Shown: piece after piece, positions 61,205 to 64,000 of the stretch
How positions within the stretch are numbered: the stretch's first letter is position 1
How the letters are laid out: each line of letters starts with the position of its first letter
Assembly: GCA_018714445.1 (NCBI GenBank)
Contig: DVNK01000027.1
Coordinates: 56,369 to 120,368 of the forward strand
Direction of reading: 5' to 3'
From: Candidatus Fimadaptatus faecigallinarum
GTDB lineage: Bacteria > Bacillota > Clostridia > Christensenellales > Aristaeellaceae
Length of the DNA stretch: 64,000 nt
Notes under the pieces: model-generated
Database searches by the model: none
What the model was told of the DNA's origin: nothing
What the model saw: the letters and a program-made list of their open reading frames with translations, nothing else
Translations under genes and position numbers: made by a program

Positions 61205-62512
61205 TCAGGGGTCGCAGTTTCCGCACGGTGAATATCCGGCCACGATTGCCTGTGCGCGCGATACCAGTACTATGCGGTTTTCCTCGGCGGGCAGCGTGCC
61301 GCAACTGGGCAGGTGGAATTTATGCGTGTTGACGTTGCCTATGTAGTAATTCGCGCTATTTACACCTGTTGCTGCCTTGCCGTTCGTCTCCGAATCGCCG
61401 GAATCCGTCGCGCCGTCGGCAGTATCGCCATTGCCGGTTGTGCCGCTGCCGCCCAGTACGCCGCTGGCTGACGTGGTTGTCACGTCGTCCCAGGGCGCGT
61501 CGATCATGCTCAGCGTGACGCCGTCGCTGAATGCGATCAGGTCGCCGTACATATCGGTGCGCAGTACCTGCGCGCCGGCTTCGCTCAGCCGCTCAAGGGT
61601 CGCGGCGTGCGGATGGCCGAAATCGTTGCCCGTACCGACAGATATGATAGCCCATGCGGGGCTGACCCGCTCGAGCAGCGCCGCGCTGGTCGAACCCGAG
61701 CTGCCGTGATGGCCGACCTTGATGAGGTCAGCCTGCAGCTCTGCGCCCGAGTCGAGCAGCGCCTGTTCTTCCTCTTCGCCGGCGTCGCCCATCATCAGCA
61801 GCGCCGTGTCGCCGTAGGTTATGCGCAGCACTATCGAGTTGTCGTTGACCGATTCCAGCTCGCTTGCCGGCGCCAGCACGTTCACCTGTGCGCCGCCCAG
61901 CGTCAGTTCATCGCCCGCGCTCAGCGTGGCCAGCTCAAGGCCCTGCGCCGCGACAGCCTGCACGTAGTCGTTAAATGCCTGTTCGGGGTACTCGGTCGCG
62001 CTGGAATACGCCGCGCCGGCCGTGACCACTTCCAGCGCCGCGCTCAGACCGCCCGCGTGGTCGGAGTGCGGATGGGTGTTTATCACGTATTTCAGAGAGG
62101 ATATGCCCAGCGACTCCAGCAATGCCGCCATGCGCTCGCCGCTGTCCACGGGACCGGCGTCCACCAGCATATGCTCGCCGTCACAGCTTATTATGCAGCC
62201 GTCGCCCTGGCCCACGTCTATGAAGTACGCGCTCAGCTCAGCCTGAGCAGCGCGCGCCGTCATCAGCAGCGCGCACAGCAGCGCTATTGCCACAGCGCGC
62301 CTGGACCAGCGCAACGCCCAGCCGCATATTGCCCGCATGCGCCATGCCCAGTCGTGCGCCGCCTGCTCGCGCGATGGTTGCCCGCTCCGTGCCCAGTGGC
62401 GCGCCGCCTGCTCGCGCGATGGTTGCCCGCTCCGTACCCAGTGGCGCGCCGCCTGCTCGCGCGATGGTTTCTCGCGCCATGCCCAGTGGCGCGCCAGCTT
62501 GGCCGCGCGCAT
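61205..62512 (-). CDS. ComEC-like MBL-fold secreted/anchored hydrolase with Ada-like C-terminal domain
   Basis: 435 residues if read from ATG 62512, which shares its A with the hflX TGA (TGATG), so translation is coupled. The first ~55 residues are three and a half copies of a 15-residue repeat (SREQAARHWxRSGQP). A signal-like helix follows (RRAVAIALLCALLMTARAAQA). The MBL domain has YFIDVGQGDGCII, NTHPHSDHAGG, LLMMGDAG and KVGHHGSSGS, as in the ComEC/Rec2 C-terminal nuclease-like domain. A Gly/Thr-rich linker leads to YIGNVNTHKFHLPSC...GYSPCGNCDP, an Ada-type zinc motif. A start at 62338, just before the signal helix, would remove the repeat. Confidence 0.82.
   Translation of the reverse strand: MRAAKLARHWAWREKPSREQAARHWVRSGQPSREQAARHWARSGQPSREQAAHDWAWRMRAICGWALRWSRRAVAIALLCALLMTARAAQAELSAYFIDVGQGDGCIISCDGEHMLVDAGPVDSGERMAALLESLGISSLKYVINTHPHSDHAGGLSAALEVVTAGAAYSSATEYPEQAFNDYVQAVAAQGLELATLSAGDELTLGGAQVNVLAPASELESVNDNSIVLRITYGDTALLMMGDAGEEEEQALLDSGAELQADLIKVGHHGSSGSTSAALLERVSPAWAIISVGTGNDFGHPHAATLERLSEAGAQVLRTDMYGDLIAFSDGVTLSMIDAPWDDVTTTSASGVLGGSGTTGNGDTADGATDSGDSETNGKAATGVNSANYYIGNVNTHKFHLPSCGTLPAEENRIVLVSRAQAIVAGYSPCGNCDP
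62345..62500 (-). repeat. In-frame 45-bp (15-residue) tandem repeat in the MBL gene 5' end
   Basis: The unit GCGCGCCGCCTGCTCGCGCG, then ATGGTTGCCCGCTCCGTGCC, then CAGTG (plus strand) is repeated three times with few changes plus a partial fourth. It encodes SREQAARHWVRSGQP. Near identity at DNA level points to recent expansion. Confidence 0.85.
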
Positions 62513-64000
62513 CACGCGTTATCCTCGCGCTCGTTCGCGGGCAACACGCTGCCCGGCGGCAACTCGCGCGCCACGCGCTCAAGCGCTATCGCGTCCAGCA
62601 GCGCGGTCAGCAGCGTGCCCTCGTCGGTGTACTCTTCGGATATGACCTTGCCCTGAGCGTGAATGCGGCTGACGAGCTGCCCCTGCGCATAGGGCACCAA
62701 TATGCGCACGCGGTGCAGCAGCGCGGCGGCGCGGCGCTGAATCTCACGCGTCAGTTCGTCAAGGCCTTCGCCGGTGCGCGCCGACACGTATAGCTGGCCC
62801 CGCGGCAGCGGCGGGCGTTCGGTCAGCAGGTCGCACTTGTTGTAAGCTTCGATTGTCGGCTTGTCGCCTGCGCCCAGCTGCGTCAGCACTTCGGCTACGA
62901 CCCGGCGCTGCTGTTGGCATTCGGGGTTGGCCGCGTCGGATACCACGACCAGTACGTCGGCCTGAACGACTTCCTCGAGCGTGGCCCGGAACGCGCTGAC
63001 CAGTTCGTGGGGCAGCTTGTTTATGAAGCCTACCGTGTCGATTATAAGGCAGCTCTGATTGTCGGGCAGTTCGAGTTTGCGCGTCGTGGTGTCCAGCGTT
63101 GCGAACAGCTTGTCCTCGGCCAGCACGTCCGCGCCGGCCAGATGGTTGAGCAGCGTCGACTTGCCCGCGTTGGTGTATCCCACCAGCGCCACCAGCGGCA
63201 CGCCGTTTTTCTGGCGTTGCCGGCGCTGCAGTTCGCGCCGCGACTCCAGCTCGCGCAGGCTTTCGTTTACGTCGGCTATGCGGCGGCGTATGTAGCGGCG
63301 ATCCTGTTCGAGCTTGCTCTCGCCGGGGCCGCGGGTGCCTATGCCGCCGGCCAGCCGGCTCAGCGCGGTGCCCTGGCCCATCAGCCGCGGCAGCCGGTAT
63401 TGGAGCTGAGCCAGTTCGACCTGGAGCTTGCCTTCACTGGAGCGCGCGCGCTGGGCGAATATGTCCAGTATCAGCCCGGTGCGGTCGATGCACTTAACGC
63501 CCAGGCGCTCTTCGAGGTTGCGCAGCTGCGCGCCGGTCAGCTCGTCGTCGAATATGCATATGTCCACGTCCAGCGCCTGCGCGTTCAATGCGAGCTGTTC
63601 GACCTTGCCCGAGCCTATGTATGTGGCCGGATCGGGCTTGGGCAGCCTTTGGAGCACGCACTCTATCACCAGCGCGCCGGCGGTATCGGCCAGCGCGGCC
63701 AGTTCGCTGAGCGATTCGGCGCTGTCCACAGACACCAGCAGCGCGCGCTCCTGCGCGTCGTCGATGCCTGAGCTGGCGCGCACGCGGCCGTCGGCCAGCG
63801 CTATCTCATGCATCCAGTCCTCCTGCGGCAGGCGGTCTATGTCTATATGCGAGTACTCTATCACCTCGGCGATGCCGTCGCGCATATCGCCCAGGAATCC
63901 CACGCCTATCTCGCGCGCGGTGCCCGCCACCACGCTTATTGCCGCCATGGCGTCAAAGTTCATCGAGCGCAGTGCCTGCCGGTCGACGCCCGACAGCCGC
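62512..64000 (-). CDS. hflX: GTPase HflX (5' end outside window)
   Basis: The frame is open past the internal Met at 63963 to the right edge (upstream residues read RLSGVDRQALRS), so the gene is cut and is the long HflX form with an extra N-terminal domain. Visible parts: the HflX N-domain (ALVIECVLQRLPKPDPATYIGSGKVEQL, DDELTGAQLRNLEERL), RTGLILDIFAQRARSSEGKLQVELAQLQYRLPRL, GGIGTRGPGESKLEQDRR, then the G domain with G1 GYTNAGKST, G3 DTVGF and G4 NKCD. HflX splits or rescues ribosomes under stress. It is translationally coupled to the MBL gene. Confidence 0.95.
   Translation of the reverse strand, partial: RLSGVDRQALRSMNFDAMAAISVVAGTAREIGVGFLGDMRDGIAEVIEYSHIDIDRLPQEDWMHEIALADGRVRASSGIDDAQERALLVSVDSAESLSELAALADTAGALVIECVLQRLPKPDPATYIGSGKVEQLALNAQALDVDICIFDDELTGAQLRNLEERLGVKCIDRTGLILDIFAQRARSSEGKLQVELAQLQYRLPRLMGQGTALSRLAGGIGTRGPGESKLEQDRRYIRRRIADVNESLRELESRRELQRRQRQKNGVPLVALVGYTNAGKSTLLNHLAGADVLAEDKLFATLDTTTRKLELPDNQSCLIIDTVGFINKLPHELVSAFRATLEEVVQADVLVVVSDAANPECQQQRRVVAEVLTQLGAGDKPTIEAYNKCDLLTERPPLPRGQLYVSARTGEGLDELTREIQRRAAALLHRVRILVPYAQGQLVSRIHAQGKVISEEYTDEGTLLTALLDAIALERVARELPPGSVLPANEREDNA

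Overview
The window is a chromosomal segment of a GC-rich (by eye about 62-66%) anaerobic clostridial bacterium (Bacillota, class Clostridia). The evidence is a SCIFF peptide with its radical-SAM maturase, the dgt-dnaG-rpoD cluster, HemZ, an RNase J/YlbF-family pair, MltG next to a U32 protein, a nine-gene V-type ATPase operon with a Na+-site signature, and a T-box before hisS-aspS. Isoleucine is written mainly with ATA (13 of 17 codons in ntpK), which is unusual at this GC content. No phage, insertion sequence, CRISPR or resistance island is visible. The novelty lies in the RNA elements and the intergenic repeats.

Layout. 1-5.2 kb: TPM-domain membrane protein (cut at the left edge), a Val-Asp-Phe-Gly-Cys tRNA operon with a consensus promoter and terminator, an alkyltransferase-like gene, a GNAT gene, a small conserved gene, and a GtrA/GtrB-type pair. 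5.2-10 kb: a 61-bp tandem array, then dgt, dnaG and rpoD. 10-14.5 kb: a second 61-bp array, then SDR, AAC(3)-like, trmK, NIF3-like and C4 zinc-ribbon genes. 14.5-18.9 kb: about 203-bp repeats running into a promoter and a fluoride (crcB) riboswitch with an attenuator before a cation/proton antiporter; then a TauE/SafE-like exporter, two small membrane genes and rnpB. 19-28.4 kb: upp and the V-ATPase operon H-I-K-E-C-F-A-B-D. 28.8-35 kb: QueG-like, GNAT, a 1029-residue GH106-like glycosidase, Nudix and isochorismatase-like genes. 35.2-45 kb: T-box-hisS-aspS, RseC-like, trxA, RNase J, YlbF, MltG and U32. 45-52 kb (mostly minus strand): several short-period arrays, a Cys-rich protein, a membrane protein, scfB, scfA, tRNA-Leu and a GH4 glycosidase. 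52.6-64 kb: hemZ-MBL-dtd (minus), a third 61-bp array, Lhr helicase (plus), a 65-68-bp array, and a ComEC-like MBL protein with hflX (minus, cut at the right edge).

Three regulatory logics can be read directly. The antiporter leader has a TTGACA/TATAAT promoter, a fluoride aptamer starting at the predicted +1, and a terminator whose 5' arm is the 3' half of the aptamer. The hisS-aspS T-box carries the overlapping codons GAC (Asp) and CAC (His) as GACAC. tRNA-Leu, scfA and scfB appear to share one promoter.

The most unusual feature is the set of at least nine intergenic tandem arrays. Their unit sequences appear unrelated, but three independent arrays share a period of about 61 bp, one of about 40 and one of 41 bp flank scfB, and others have periods of 19 (75), 23, 65-68 and about 203 bp. 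I know of no described family that they match. All functional calls come from reading the sequence and recalling families; no database search was run.
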